DNA of 22,691 bases from a virus. Shown piece by piece: positions 6,382 through 14,314 of the stretch. Both the position numbers and the translations under genes were made by a program. The notes under the pieces are model-generated. The model was not told where the DNA came from. It worked only from the letters and a program-made list of their open reading frames with translations, and ran no database searches. The stretch is taken from IMG/VR virus record IMGVR_UViG_3300044673_000281, positions 1 through 22,691 of that record. One strand, given 5' to 3'. The first letter of the stretch is position 1; each line of letters starts with the position of its first letter.

Positions 6382-7284
6382 ATGAAACGGAAATTCTGGC
6401 TGAAGCAAGAAGAAGAGACTGGCGGCGAAGGCTCGGCGGGGGGCAGCGACACCTCCTTCGTTTCCGAGGCGCCGGCGGCTCCTGAACCTGCGAACGACTC
6501 GACGGAGTCCGACGTTAATTGGGTTGGTTTGGCGGAAGAACTCACCAAGGACGATACGGTCGAGGGCGAGGACATTGTCGAGGAAAGCGCACCGGAAGCT
6601 GCACCTGCTCCGACGCCTGCCCCGGCGACTCCTGCGGTTCCGGCCGAGACGCCTGCGGTAACTCCGGCAACGCCGGAACCTGCCAAGCCCGCCCAAGCCC
6701 CCGTACAGGCAGCTCCGGAACAGCCAGCGGCGTCCCCGGAGCAATACCAGACCTGGCGAGCTACCCGTGTTTCGGAACTGGAAAAGACGTACAGCATCAA
6801 CGAAGATGATGCGGCGGCCCTCCTGACCGAGCCCGAGGTCGTCTTGCCACGGCTCATGGCAAATGCTCATATGGTGGTTCTTGAAAATGCAATGCAGGCG
6901 GTGCAGGCGATGATGCCTGTCATGATGCAACAGATCCAAAGTCACACGGAAATGAACACTCGGGCGAAGAGCCTGTTTACGTCCGTGAACCCGGATCTGG
7001 CAGATCCGCAATACGAGTCGGCGATCATGCAACTCGGGCAGGTCTATCGCAACGTGAACAGGACAGCACCGCCGGAAGAAGCGGCGAGGGCGATTGGCGC
7101 TCTCGTCAGGTCAGCTTTGGGGATTGCGCAGGCTCCGGCTCCGGCCGCGGCTCAAGCGGCTCCCCAGGTGGCGGCTCCGATCCCCTTTACTCCTGCGCGC
7201 GGAAGCGGCGGGGGAATGCTTCAACGTGGATCGGATAACCTGTACACTCAGCTGGCCGATGAATTTCTGAGTGAAGACAATTAA
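6382..7284 (+). CDS. Scaffold-like head assembly protein
   Basis: Scaffold proteins direct capsid assembly and are then removed. This 300-aa protein is acidic, lacks a globular-looking N-terminus and has a long Pro/Ala-rich linker (about residues 69-120, APTPAPATPAVPAETPAV). A predicted helical middle follows (MVVLENAMQAVQAMMPVMMQQIQ, near 160-185), then another Ala/Pro linker (240-270) and a polar C-terminus (NLYTQLADEFLSEDN). This composition and its place between portal and major capsid genes match podovirus scaffolds. ATG 6382 has GAGGAG 7 nt upstream. The next gene begins 11 nt after its stop. Sequence similarity alone would not identify it, so the call rests on context and composition. 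Confidence 0.82.
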   Translation: MKRKFWLKQEEETGGEGSAGGSDTSFVSEAPAAPEPANDSTESDVNWVGLAEELTKDDTVEGEDIVEESAPEAAPAPTPAPATPAVPAETPAVTPATPEPAKPAQAPVQAAPEQPAASPEQYQTWRATRVSELEKTYSINEDDAAALLTEPEVVLPRLMANAHMVVLENAMQAVQAMMPVMMQQIQSHTEMNTRAKSLFTSVNPDLADPQYESAIMQLGQVYRNVNRTAPPEEAARAIGALVRSALGIAQAPAPAAAQAAPQVAAPIPFTPARGSGGGMLQRGSDNLYTQLADEFLSEDN

Positions 7285-7295
7285 GGAGTATTATC

Positions 7296-8498
7296 ATGGC
7301 TGTTGCTGGACTCCGCGGTACAGGTGATTGGGGGACGGATGAGCGTCCGAAGAACTTTCGTGAGATGATTCTCTGGCGCAATCCGAACGGGCAAGCGCCG
7401 TTGACGGCGTTGCTGTCGAAGATGAAGTCCGAGTCGACGAACGATCCGGAATTCTCCTGGTACGAAGAAGAAATGAATGCGCTGCGTCTGACGGTCAACT
7501 ACACGACCGGCTATGCCACGACCGACACGAGCATCGTCGTCAGCTCCAACGTGACCGATGCGTTCGACGTGGTCGCAGGTGACGTGTTCCTGGTCGAGAA
7601 GGCGCTGACCTCGGCGTACAACAACGAAGTTGTCGTTGCCGCCTCGGTGACGAATGCGACGACTATCGTGCTGACGCGCGGCCAGTCCGGTACGTCGGCC
7701 GCGGCGCTCGCGAATGGTACGGCGCTGACGAAGATCGGTAATGTGTTCGCGGAAGGCTCGAGCGCGCCGTCGGCGTCGACTCGCAATCCGACCAAGTTCA
7801 TGAACTTGTGCCAGATCTTCAAGACGACCTACGATATTACCGAGACGGCGAAGCGTACCAAGACCCGTACCGGCGATCCGCTGAAGAACGACAAGAAGCG
7901 CAAGATGTTCGACCACTCGGTCGCCATGGAAATGGCCTTCCTGTTCGGCAAGCGCTTCGAGGCGACTGGTTCCAATGGCAAGCCGCTCCGCTTCACCGGC
8001 GGAATGCTCTGGTTCCTCTCGCAGTACGCGCCGAACATGATTACGGCTTTCACGACCACGCCGACCGAGACCTCGTTCACCGACGCGGTCTACAAGGTGT
8101 TCGACTACAACAGCGGCGCCGGCGACGAGCGGATCGTCTTTTCCGGTAACGGCTTCCTGAACGGCCTGAACAAGCTGGCCGCCAGCCAGTCGCGTACGCG
8201 CGTGAACTTCGACGGTATCGTCGACGTCTACGGCATGAAGCTCCAGCGTTGGGTCTTGCCACAGGGCACGATCTACGTCAAGAGCCACCCGCTGTTCAAC
8301 GTCCATGCGCGCTTCACGAACGACGCCTTCATCCTTGACCCGAGCGCCGTCAAGTACCGCACGATGCGCGATACGACCTTCAAGGATAACATCCAGGCGA
8401 ACGACGCGGACGAGCAAAAGGGCCAGTGGCTGACCGAGGCCGGTCTGGAACTGCAGCACGCCAAGACGATGGGCTGGATCAGCAATTTCGTCGTTTAA
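7296..8498 (+). CDS. Major capsid protein (SU10/DUF5309-like)
   Basis: This protein builds the icosahedral shell. At 400 aa, after the scaffold gene, it has the features I associate with SU10-type (DUF5309) HK97-fold capsid proteins: an N-terminal segment with NGQAPLTALLSKMKSES and DPEFSWYEEEMNALR, a central MNLCQIFKTTYDITETAKR, and a C-terminal KSHPLFNVHARFTND, then TMRDTTFKDN and LTEAGLELQHAKTMGWISNF. AAGGAG lies about 7 nt before ATG 7296. Codon use is strongly shifted to C/G-ending codons compared with the genes after it, as expected for the most highly expressed virion gene, and this leaves a long accidental open frame on the opposite strand. A 76-nt gap with a hairpin follows. Confidence 0.93.
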   Translation: MAVAGLRGTGDWGTDERPKNFREMILWRNPNGQAPLTALLSKMKSESTNDPEFSWYEEEMNALRLTVNYTTGYATTDTSIVVSSNVTDAFDVVAGDVFLVEKALTSAYNNEVVVAASVTNATTIVLTRGQSGTSAAALANGTALTKIGNVFAEGSSAPSASTRNPTKFMNLCQIFKTTYDITETAKRTKTRTGDPLKNDKKRKMFDHSVAMEMAFLFGKRFEATGSNGKPLRFTGGMLWFLSQYAPNMITAFTTTPTETSFTDAVYKVFDYNSGAGDERIVFSGNGFLNGLNKLAASQSRTRVNFDGIVDVYGMKLQRWVLPQGTIYVKSHPLFNVHARFTNDAFILDPSAVKYRTMRDTTFKDNIQANDADEQKGQWLTEAGLELQHAKTMGWISNFVV

Positions 8499-8518
8499 GG
8501 CTGTAAGGCAGTAGGGCA

Positions 8519-8555
8519 ATTAAAGGGGCGGGTAATTCATAATTATCCTCCCCTT
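8519..8555 (+). terminator. Hairpin behind capsid gene (copy 1 of a repeated element)
   Basis: Arms 8525-8536 and 8542-8553 form a 12-bp stem (one mismatch, one G-T pair) around a 5-nt loop, flanked by AAA and TT. It lies between the capsid stop and the next ribosome site. The T-tract is weak, so partial termination or RNase III-type processing that separates the capsid message from the rest is likely. The sequence ATTAAAGGGGCGGGTAATTC (8519-8538) recurs on the opposite strand at 19564-19583. Confidence 0.6.
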
Positions 8556-8574
8556 CTTCACTAGGAGCTTCACA

Positions 8575-8850
8575 ATGTCCGAGATTATTGGTACGACTAG
8601 TCTGGAAAAACAATCCCCTTGCGTTACCTTGGAGCTCGATAAGGATGTGGCGAAAACGGCGCGGCAGTTCAAACCGGGGCAAGTCGTCAAGGTGACGCTC
8701 ATCGGTACGATCGAAAGCCTTTCCTTCAGGAAGCCTGATGATCCAGAGGAGAAGGGTTTCGAGGGGCATTTGAGCCTTGCGGCGCAAAAGATGGAGATTG
8801 GCCTGTCGCAGAAGAATGCGATTGCTGAGCTCCTTGACGATGATGAGTAA
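8575..8850 (+). CDS. Small phage protein after capsid gene, 91 aa
   Basis: This 91-aa acidic protein starts at ATG 8575 with AGGAG 7 nt upstream. It looks like a small beta-barrel domain (LELDKDVAKTARQFKPGQVVKVTLIGTIE, then a charged hairpin) with an acidic C-terminus (NAIAELLDDDE). No family with known function is recognised. It is the first gene behind the capsid hairpin, a place often taken by head decoration or completion proteins, but nothing in the sequence proves that. The end overlaps the next gene by 8-11 nt. Confidence 0.8.
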   Translation: MSEIIGTTSLEKQSPCVTLELDKDVAKTARQFKPGQVVKVTLIGTIESLSFRKPDDPEEKGFEGHLSLAAQKMEIGLSQKNAIAELLDDDE

Positions 8851-9157
8851 GGAATTCCTTCGCCCCCTTGAGGCGGCGGATAGGGGAAAGGCCTGGGAGG
8901 CGGAGCAGGTTGTTGGGATGGAACTCCCCACGTATCGGCAGGTTGTTTCTTCCCCCGACCTTGCTCTCCGAACAGATGAGGAAACGCCTGGAATTCTCCT
9001 TGTCGGGTATGCTGAGTTGGGAACGCTTGATTCAGACCCCGGATGGAAAATTAAGAAGGTCTTGACTACAGGCTCTTCCATAAGTATTCTGTGGGCTGAG
9101 GGGACCAGCGCGTATCAACACCGCTGGACCGAAAGAAATTCCCTTATTTATCTCTGA
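8840..9157 (+). CDS. Hypothetical phage protein, 105 aa
   Basis: Two adjacent ATG codons (8840 and 8843) lie inside the end of the previous gene, so translation is probably coupled. No strong ribosome site is visible. The protein has a compact C-terminal motif, DPGWKIKKVLTTGSSISILWAEGTS followed by HRWTERNSLIY, of a kind I recall from uncharacterised phage virion-region proteins (a WxI..IxxxG....WAxG pattern). It has no membrane segment or catalytic signature. The frame is open upstream but that sequence is Arg-rich shadow of the previous gene. It probably belongs to the virion surface module that starts here. Confidence 0.74.
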   Translation: MMSKEFLRPLEAADRGKAWEAEQVVGMELPTYRQVVSSPDLALRTDEETPGILLVGYAELGTLDSDPGWKIKKVLTTGSSISILWAEGTSAYQHRWTERNSLIYL

Positions 9158-9164
9158 GGTCTTT

Positions 9165-9578
9165 ATGGAATCCGCAAATTTCACAAGCATGCTCCGATCG
9201 ATAGCGAAGGCGGATTTGGATTTCGATACGCTGGCGCTGAAGGTGTTGCTAGTTACCTCGAGTCTCTCCGCGGCGAATCTGGATAACTGGACCACCTACG
9301 CGGATGTGGATAATGAGGTGGTTGGGTCCGGCTATATGGCAGGAGGGGCCTCCCAGGCTTTCACTCTCGGAACCCTGGATCGGGTAAATCGAAGACAGCC
9401 GATTACCTATGCGACTATTGACAGCGCCTGGCTTGTGGGATCTTTCGCTGCGGCCGGGGCTATCATATACAAGCCGACGGATATTCTTATGCACTATATC
9501 GACTTTGGAGGGATCAAGGTCTGTTCGGCGGAGCCCTTTGTTCTGACCTACGATTCCCCCTTCTACATTCAGCGGTAA
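9165..9578 (+). CDS. Virion structural protein candidate, 137 aa
   Basis: This protein starts at ATG 9165 with TGAGG 5 nt upstream. It has the layout of a common phage structural family: DLDFDTLALKVLLVTSS, then DVDNEVVGSGYMAGGASQ, a strand with a conserved DSAW, and a C-terminal IIYKPTDILMHYIDFGG followed by a beta-strand that ends the protein. Related proteins occur in the virion regions of many tailed phages, usually without an assigned function. The all-beta look and position behind the capsid gene fit a decoration or head/tail accessory protein. The exact place in the virion is unknown. Confidence 0.82.
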   Translation: MESANFTSMLRSIAKADLDFDTLALKVLLVTSSLSAANLDNWTTYADVDNEVVGSGYMAGGASQAFTLGTLDRVNRRQPITYATIDSAWLVGSFAAAGAIIYKPTDILMHYIDFGGIKVCSAEPFVLTYDSPFYIQR

Positions 9579-9605
9579 TTCTTTTGCAAGATTGAGGAGT
9601 TTTGT

Positions 9606-9977
9606 ATGAAAATGTCGACAACGCTGCGCAATGCTCGAGCTGCGGCAAACATTTCCGCGGCAGGGACGAACCCGAAATACAAGCTGTACACGGGGACCGA
9701 GTCTTTAACCCCGGCTGGGACGCTGTTAGCTACGCTGGCGGTTACAGGGGCGCTTGGCACTTCCACTGACGGAGTTGTTGATGTGAATGAGACAATCACG
9801 CAGAACAGCGCCCTGCACGTGGGAGGGGTTCCCACATTCTGCTTGCTTACCACGTCAGCCGACGTTCCTATCATGACGTTTGCTATTCCAGGGGAGATGA
9901 GTTTCTCCGGGGCGGTGGTGACTGGAGTTGATATTCCTTTTACCCCGGCTTGTACCTTGACTGAGGGCTACGCCTAA
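9606..9977 (+). CDS. Virion structural protein candidate, 123 aa
   Basis: ATG 9606 follows GAGGAG by 6 nt. The N-terminal part (MKMSTTLRNARAAANISAAG, then PKYKLYTGTESLTPAGTLLATL) matches the pattern of a second common phage structural family, with predicted beta-strands through to the end (FCLLTTSADVPIMTF, MSFSGAVVTGVDIPF). It is Ala/Thr/Gly-rich and has no enzyme motif. It lies between another small structural gene and the SGNH esterase gene, with 2 nt to the latter, so the three are likely made together as virion surface components. Confidence 0.8.
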   Translation: MKMSTTLRNARAAANISAAGTNPKYKLYTGTESLTPAGTLLATLAVTGALGTSTDGVVDVNETITQNSALHVGGVPTFCLLTTSADVPIMTFAIPGEMSFSGAVVTGVDIPFTPACTLTEGYA

Positions 9978-9979
9978 TC

Positions 9980-11242
9980 ATGGGCTCCCCGAAGTTAGGC
10001 TATTATCGGTGCGATTCTGGGGGGTTGATCCGAGCAGGGCGCTCGTACATCCCTCCAACGATCGCTCTGATGGGGGATTCCTTAACTGCGGATAGTTATG
10101 GGCTTTCCCCTTGGTATGTAACGAATTCCCTTCTCGGGGGGAAGATCCAAGTTCTGACGAATGCTGGAGTAGCGAATCAGGACGTCGCCGCGATGAACTC
10201 GCGGATCAATAATAACTATGATGCGGCCCAACCCGGCTGGGCAGGGCTCCCCGTTATTGGCCTTGGCTACATCATAGCAGGGACTAACAGCGCCCGCGGT
10301 TCGATCAGCATCGCTTCCCTTGCTCCTGTCTTTACAAGCCTACTCGCGAGTATCGCTGGATATGCAAAAAAAGTCATCGTCATGTCGGTGCCTCCTCTTG
10401 CCGATTCAGCGCAAAATGCCCTGACGATTGCATACAATACCTGGCTGGAAGCCTATTGCTTAGCCCACTCTCCCAAGTTTGTTTGGGTGAATGCGAGTTC
10501 CGTTCTGCGAAATCCAGACGGATCGCAGATCACTTCCCTCTTTGTAGATGGAGTGCATTTTACCCAGGTAGCTCGGGCTTTGCTTGCAGAGGAGCTGCTC
10601 GCCGCCTTTCCTAGAATTCTTGACGTTACGGATTTTCCTTCTCCACTTTCTACCGACTCTGCCGATGTGTATCCGACGCAACCTCAGTGGATTTCCAATC
10701 CTCTCTTGCTCGGAACAGGGGGGAGTTCAGGCGGGGGGCTTTCTGGGAGCGTGGCTACAGGTTTTTCCATTGCTGGCTCCGGCGCGGGGGTTGTCGGAAC
10801 TCTGGCTAAAATTCCTGCGGATGAGTGGGATGCAAATCAGTCGGGCTGGCAGCGGATTACACTGACCAGCGGGATCGCGAATAGCAAAGCTCGAATTACC
10901 ACATCCTTAGTTGGGAGAGCAATCTCTGGGCTGGACCCAACAGCCCTGGAAGATGTGATGGAGTTTCGTTTCACGAACCTGGATCGGGCCTTCGTGGATA
11001 TGATTGAGATCTATGCCCAGGGAACCCCAGGTTCGGAGTACTTAATCCAGCGGCATAAGTACCCATTACTCCCCTCTGGATTGGAATCTCGTAAGTTTGT
11101 TTTTCGGTTCAAGCGAGCGAGGGCTGGAACCTCAACCCCTGCCTCCGTAACTTTCTTCTTGGATATCGTTCTGAGAGCGGCTTTCGGGCCATCGGCGAAT
11201 ATCGGAACTATAGATTTTCGGAATTTGACTGTGAGAGGCTAA
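9980..11242 (+). CDS. SGNH/GDSL-family esterase in virion module
   Basis: SGNH enzymes in phages usually remove acetyl groups from host surface polysaccharide. The N-terminal half shows the blocks in order: MGDSLTADSYG (nucleophile Ser34), NAGVANQD (Gly63), AGTNSA (Asn103) and VDGVHFT (Asp190, His193), so the catalytic Ser, Gly, Asn and His are all present. A Gly/Ser-rich linker near residue 245 joins it to a C-terminal beta-rich domain of about 150 residues, probably for virion attachment or sugar binding. No signal peptide is seen. The 420-aa gene starts 2 nt after the previous stop with a weak distant GAGGG, suggesting coupled translation. The substrate cannot be read from the sequence. 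Confidence 0.87.
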   Translation: MGSPKLGYYRCDSGGLIRAGRSYIPPTIALMGDSLTADSYGLSPWYVTNSLLGGKIQVLTNAGVANQDVAAMNSRINNNYDAAQPGWAGLPVIGLGYIIAGTNSARGSISIASLAPVFTSLLASIAGYAKKVIVMSVPPLADSAQNALTIAYNTWLEAYCLAHSPKFVWVNASSVLRNPDGSQITSLFVDGVHFTQVARALLAEELLAAFPRILDVTDFPSPLSTDSADVYPTQPQWISNPLLLGTGGSSGGGLSGSVATGFSIAGSGAGVVGTLAKIPADEWDANQSGWQRITLTSGIANSKARITTSLVGRAISGLDPTALEDVMEFRFTNLDRAFVDMIEIYAQGTPGSEYLIQRHKYPLLPSGLESRKFVFRFKRARAGTSTPASVTFFLDIVLRAAFGPSANIGTIDFRNLTVRG

Positions 11243-11243
11243 G

Positions 11244-12548
11244 ATGACAAATCGCTATGTACGTTCGACTGATGGGTTGGATACGGATATCGGGGCAACC
11301 TGGGACTTAGCCAAAGCTACTCTCGCTGGCGGGGCGGCGATTGCTCTTGCCGGAGATTATATCTACGTGAGCCAGTCCCATGCGGAGAGTACGGCTGCTG
11401 CCATCTCGCTCTCCCTTGCTGGCACTTTGGCAAACCCGGTGAAGATTATTTGTGGTTCCGACGCGACTGAACCCCCAGCTGATACTTCCACCACAGCAAG
11501 TATCACCACGACAGGGACTTCCTCAGTAACCGTGACAGGGTCTGGCTATCTCGAGGGGATCAATTGGTTCCTGGGAACTGGCGCGGTAGTGGCGAGTCTG
11601 AACCTGACCGGCAATCTGGCCAATCTGTCTTTTTACAAAAATCACTTCACCTTTATCGGGACGCACACCACCTCGAAGATCCAGTGCGGTTCACAATCTG
11701 TTCTTAACAATTCCACTCTTCGCTTCAAGGATTGTTGGGTTAAGTTTGGGAATGCCGGGCAGACCATTTCGCTGAATCTTGCTGATTTCAAGTGGGAAGG
11801 TGGGGGGTTGGAAGCGGGTGGGGTAAGTCCCACATATCTCCTGACTGTGGACTCGGCTGGTTCAGCCCTGGTGGATGCCTTTGATGCCTCAGCAGGAGCC
11901 ACTGCGATGTGTCTGTGCGATTCAACCGCTTTGTATGCGGGACGAGTCTTATTCAGGAATATCAAGCTTCCTGCTGGCTGGACTGGAAATATCGGGACTG
12001 TCACGAACGCCTCTTGCCGAATCGAGCTGCAGAATAAGGATCTGTACTGGCTCGAAACGTATTTCGGCTCGGTTAAGTCGAGTGCAGTTTGCACCTCCGA
12101 CGGGGCGAAGGATGAAGGGGTAGGCTACTCGCTGAAGGTATCGAGTAACGCTAATTGCGATTATCCTGGAAATCGGCTTGTTACCCCAGAGCTTCCAGCG
12201 CTGATGAACAGCACGATCGGAACTCCTATCACGCTTGAGATTGAGATTGCCCAGGATACAGCAGCCGCGCCGCTGACCAATGCCCAGATCGGCTTAGAGG
12301 TTCAGTATTTGGGAACCACAGGCCAGGTGATTTCGTCCTTTATCTCCTGCGGAAAGACAAATACCTTGGCTGATCCGGCCACTCATCCGGCAGGGACAGC
12401 TACGTGGACGGGACTTACTACCCCAACGAAGCAAAAGCTTTCTGTTACCTTCACCCCTGCAGTGGCGGGCTTCGTTCAAGGGAAGATTGTATTGACGGCT
12501 CCGAGTAAAACCGTCTATGTGGACTGGAAGCTTCGGAAGGCGGCCTAA
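11244..12548 (+). CDS. Beta-helix-type virion surface protein, 434 aa
   Basis: The N-terminus (YVRSTDGLDTDIGATWDLAKATLAGG... GDYIYVSQSH) is the opening I associate with phage right-handed beta-helix proteins. The rest is rich in short Thr/Ser/Gly/Asn strands (NLTGNLANLSFYKNHFTF, NNSTLRFKDCWVKFGN) typical of stacked coils. The last 120 residues look like a separate beta-sandwich. No obvious catalytic site is seen. ATG 11244 follows GAGAGG by 5 nt and the previous stop by 1 nt. It could be a tailspike-like or capsid-surface protein that works beside the esterase on host polysaccharide; binding is as likely as hydrolysis. Confidence 0.78.
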   Translation: MTNRYVRSTDGLDTDIGATWDLAKATLAGGAAIALAGDYIYVSQSHAESTAAAISLSLAGTLANPVKIICGSDATEPPADTSTTASITTTGTSSVTVTGSGYLEGINWFLGTGAVVASLNLTGNLANLSFYKNHFTFIGTHTTSKIQCGSQSVLNNSTLRFKDCWVKFGNAGQTISLNLADFKWEGGGLEAGGVSPTYLLTVDSAGSALVDAFDASAGATAMCLCDSTALYAGRVLFRNIKLPAGWTGNIGTVTNASCRIELQNKDLYWLETYFGSVKSSAVCTSDGAKDEGVGYSLKVSSNANCDYPGNRLVTPELPALMNSTIGTPITLEIEIAQDTAAAPLTNAQIGLEVQYLGTTGQVISSFISCGKTNTLADPATHPAGTATWTGLTTPTKQKLSVTFTPAVAGFVQGKIVLTAPSKTVYVDWKLRKAA

Positions 12549-13043
12549 ATGACTCAGAAACTTATTCCAGGGATCGGGTATGCCGATCTGGCGAGTGGAG
12601 CAGGCCAGAAGTTAATTCCTGGTCTGGGGTATGCGGAGTTCAGTAGTGGGGGGTCTAGCGGAAGTTTGGCTTTTGCCCTGACCCTTGGAGGAGTAGTTTT
12701 CTCGGGGGGGTTCTCGGCCGGGGCCGCTTCGATTACGCTGAATGCCCTCCTTGGACGAACCACTTTTTCAGGCGGACTCGTTGGGGATTCCTCCGCAGGG
12801 ATTATTACGACAACTCCGCTGGAGAATAACACGGGGTATGTTCTGGCCAACGAGGTAGGAATTTTGGTAGATGTTTATAGCTCGACTACCGGGGAATTGC
12901 TAGTTCGGAAAACGGGGCAAAGCACGAACAGTTCCGGTATTCTTTCCCTGGTAGATGCGGTTATCCTTGCCGGGGTCTCTTATCGAGTTGTTGTCACCCT
13001 TGCCTCGGGGGCAATGGGCATGGATGTACTGGTGGCGGTATGA
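12549..13043 (+). CDS. Repeat-bearing virion surface protein, 164 aa
   Basis: The protein opens with two tandem 17-residue units, QKLIPGIGYADLASG and QKLIPGLGYAEFSSG (residues 3-17 and 20-34). Two looser LGGVVFSGGFSAG / LLGRTTFSGGLVGD units follow (47-80). Residues 88-164 resemble a small Ig-like or carboxypeptidase-regulatory beta-sandwich (NNTGYVLANEVGILVDVYSS... GVSYRVVVTLASG). ATG 12549 directly abuts the previous TAA and the 3' end overlaps the next gene by 4 nt. The modular repeats and Ig-like tail suggest a virion surface protein that sticks to another virion protein or to carbohydrate. No enzyme motif is seen. Confidence 0.8.
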   Translation: MTQKLIPGIGYADLASGAGQKLIPGLGYAEFSSGGSSGSLAFALTLGGVVFSGGFSAGAASITLNALLGRTTFSGGLVGDSSAGIITTTPLENNTGYVLANEVGILVDVYSSTTGELLVRKTGQSTNSSGILSLVDAVILAGVSYRVVVTLASGAMGMDVLVAV

Positions 13044-13633
13044 GAGTTGATATGACTTCTTTTATTCCAGGGGCTCTTGTTTGCGGGAATAGGGGGCTAG
13101 GAGTTAAAGGTTCTTTAATCTCTGCAGAAGGGGATCAAGGTCCTGGGTATGCCTACAGTTCCCTTTCGCTCCCAGCTCAGGCTAACTTGCAGATTTGCGG
13201 AAGAATTCTAATGCAGCCCTCGGCCGGAAAACTCGTTGTGAACGAAGATACGAGTTTTGTATTCTCCGATGCTCCTGATGGGTTCTATTTCTTCCAGTGG
13301 CAGTTGCTCGTTCAAGGCCAAGCGAGCGGGCCAGTTGCTACCGTGGTGCTGGCTGTTGGGGCCTTTAGCGCTTACGCTTCAGGACTGTTAGCCGAGCTGC
13401 GCTTGTCTGTACCTTCAGCCCACGTGGTTATCGGTAGGGGTTCTGGCGTTTCGGTTAGTGGAGTTCTGGCTCCCTTGGTTTTCACCGCCCCTCGTGGACA
13501 TATTGTTCCTAACTCTCCCGGAGGGGTAGTTCTTTCCGCTGAGTCGATTGCGGCTATTGTTGAGGCCGTCATGGTTCGGATCAAGAACGATCCGAGTACT
13601 TTAACTGTTTCAAAATTCTTAGGACTGAAATGA
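13040..13633 (+). CDS. Probable virion protein, 197 aa
   Basis: ATG 13040 overlaps the previous stop (ATGA). The 197-aa protein is beta-rich with many Gly, Val and Ser residues. It has one internal stretch like a phage Ig-like domain (KLVVNEDTSFVFSDAPDGFYFFQWQLLVQGQ, residues 64-95), then a repeat-like hydrophobic region, and a short amphipathic C-terminal helix (SAESIAAIVEAVMVRIKNDP). That C-terminal helix resembles the tails of phage Ig-like structural proteins. It has no signal peptide or clear catalytic residues. Its 4-nt overlaps on both sides tie it to the surface proteins and to the glycosyltransferase gene. Function is unknown. Confidence 0.74.
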   Translation: MRVDMTSFIPGALVCGNRGLGVKGSLISAEGDQGPGYAYSSLSLPAQANLQICGRILMQPSAGKLVVNEDTSFVFSDAPDGFYFFQWQLLVQGQASGPVATVVLAVGAFSAYASGLLAELRLSVPSAHVVIGRGSGVSVSGVLAPLVFTAPRGHIVPNSPGGVVLSAESIAAIVEAVMVRIKNDPSTLTVSKFLGLK

Positions 13634-14298
13634 ACGATCATTTGAGACTTCTTGTCGCTGTTCCGAGCGGCACCCTTTGGCAAGCGCAGTTTGGCGTTTG
13701 TCTTATTAATCTGGTTGCGGGATTTACCAAGGTGAAAATTCCCGGTTTCAAGTCGCAGAGTCTGCAAGTGGCGAATGTGCGTTCGAGTATATTGAGTAAG
13801 AACAGACTTGACGCGGTTAAAGCGGCAAAGGCTGCCCATGCGCATTACATTCTCTTTCTGGATACTGACCATACGTTTCCGGTTTCTTTGGTGCACCAGC
13901 TTATTCAACATCGCAGACTGGTTGTGGCGGCTAACTGCGTCACGAAGCAAATTCCGGCGCAGCCGACGGCTCGCGCGCGAGTTCCGCATCCGCAAGGTGT
14001 GCCTGTGTACTCCGACCCAGATTCTTATGGGCTGGAGGAAGTTTGGCGCGTTGGCACCGGGGTAATGCTGATCAATATGAAGGTTTTTGAGCAGATCGGC
14101 ATGGGTGTCTGGGATATGAAGTATCTTCCCGAAGAAGAGACCTATCAGGGGGAAGATTGGACCTTCTGCGAAGCCTGTGAGAATGCCGGTATTCCCCTTT
14201 ATATCGACCATGATCTCTCGAAGCAGATTGGCCATCTGGGAAATTACGAATTTACTCATGATGTTGTAGGGGAACTCGCCAAGACTCCGATCTCATGA
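13630..14298 (+). CDS. GT-A-type glycosyltransferase-like protein
   Basis: This 222-aa protein resembles phage family-2-like glycosyltransferases. It has a Rossmann-like N-terminal strand (LRLLVAVPSG), an ANVRSSILSKNRLDAVKAAKA segment, the nucleotide-sugar metal motif DTD at 78-80 in YILFLDTDHTFP, and a later acidic EEETYQGEDWTFCEACENAG region where the acceptor-side catalytic acid usually lies. These fit a GT-A fold; donor and acceptor are unknown. ATG 13630 overlaps the previous stop (ATGA) with TTAGGA upstream. It is the last gene before the internal promoter. It may decorate a virion protein from this module or modify host surface sugars. Confidence 0.8.
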   Translation: MNDHLRLLVAVPSGTLWQAQFGVCLINLVAGFTKVKIPGFKSQSLQVANVRSSILSKNRLDAVKAAKAAHAHYILFLDTDHTFPVSLVHQLIQHRRLVVAANCVTKQIPAQPTARARVPHPQGVPVYSDPDSYGLEEVWRVGTGVMLINMKVFEQIGMGVWDMKYLPEEETYQGEDWTFCEACENAGIPLYIDHDLSKQIGHLGNYEFTHDVVGELAKTPIS

Positions 14299-14314
14299 TA
14301 AGGGGATGGGAAGC

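Noticed and set aside
7281-8519. Long 412-aa open frame opposite the major capsid gene
   Set aside because: It results from the G/C-ending codon bias of the capsid gene, which removes stops in the antisense frame. The product is Arg/Val/Gly-rich without domain features or a ribosome site.
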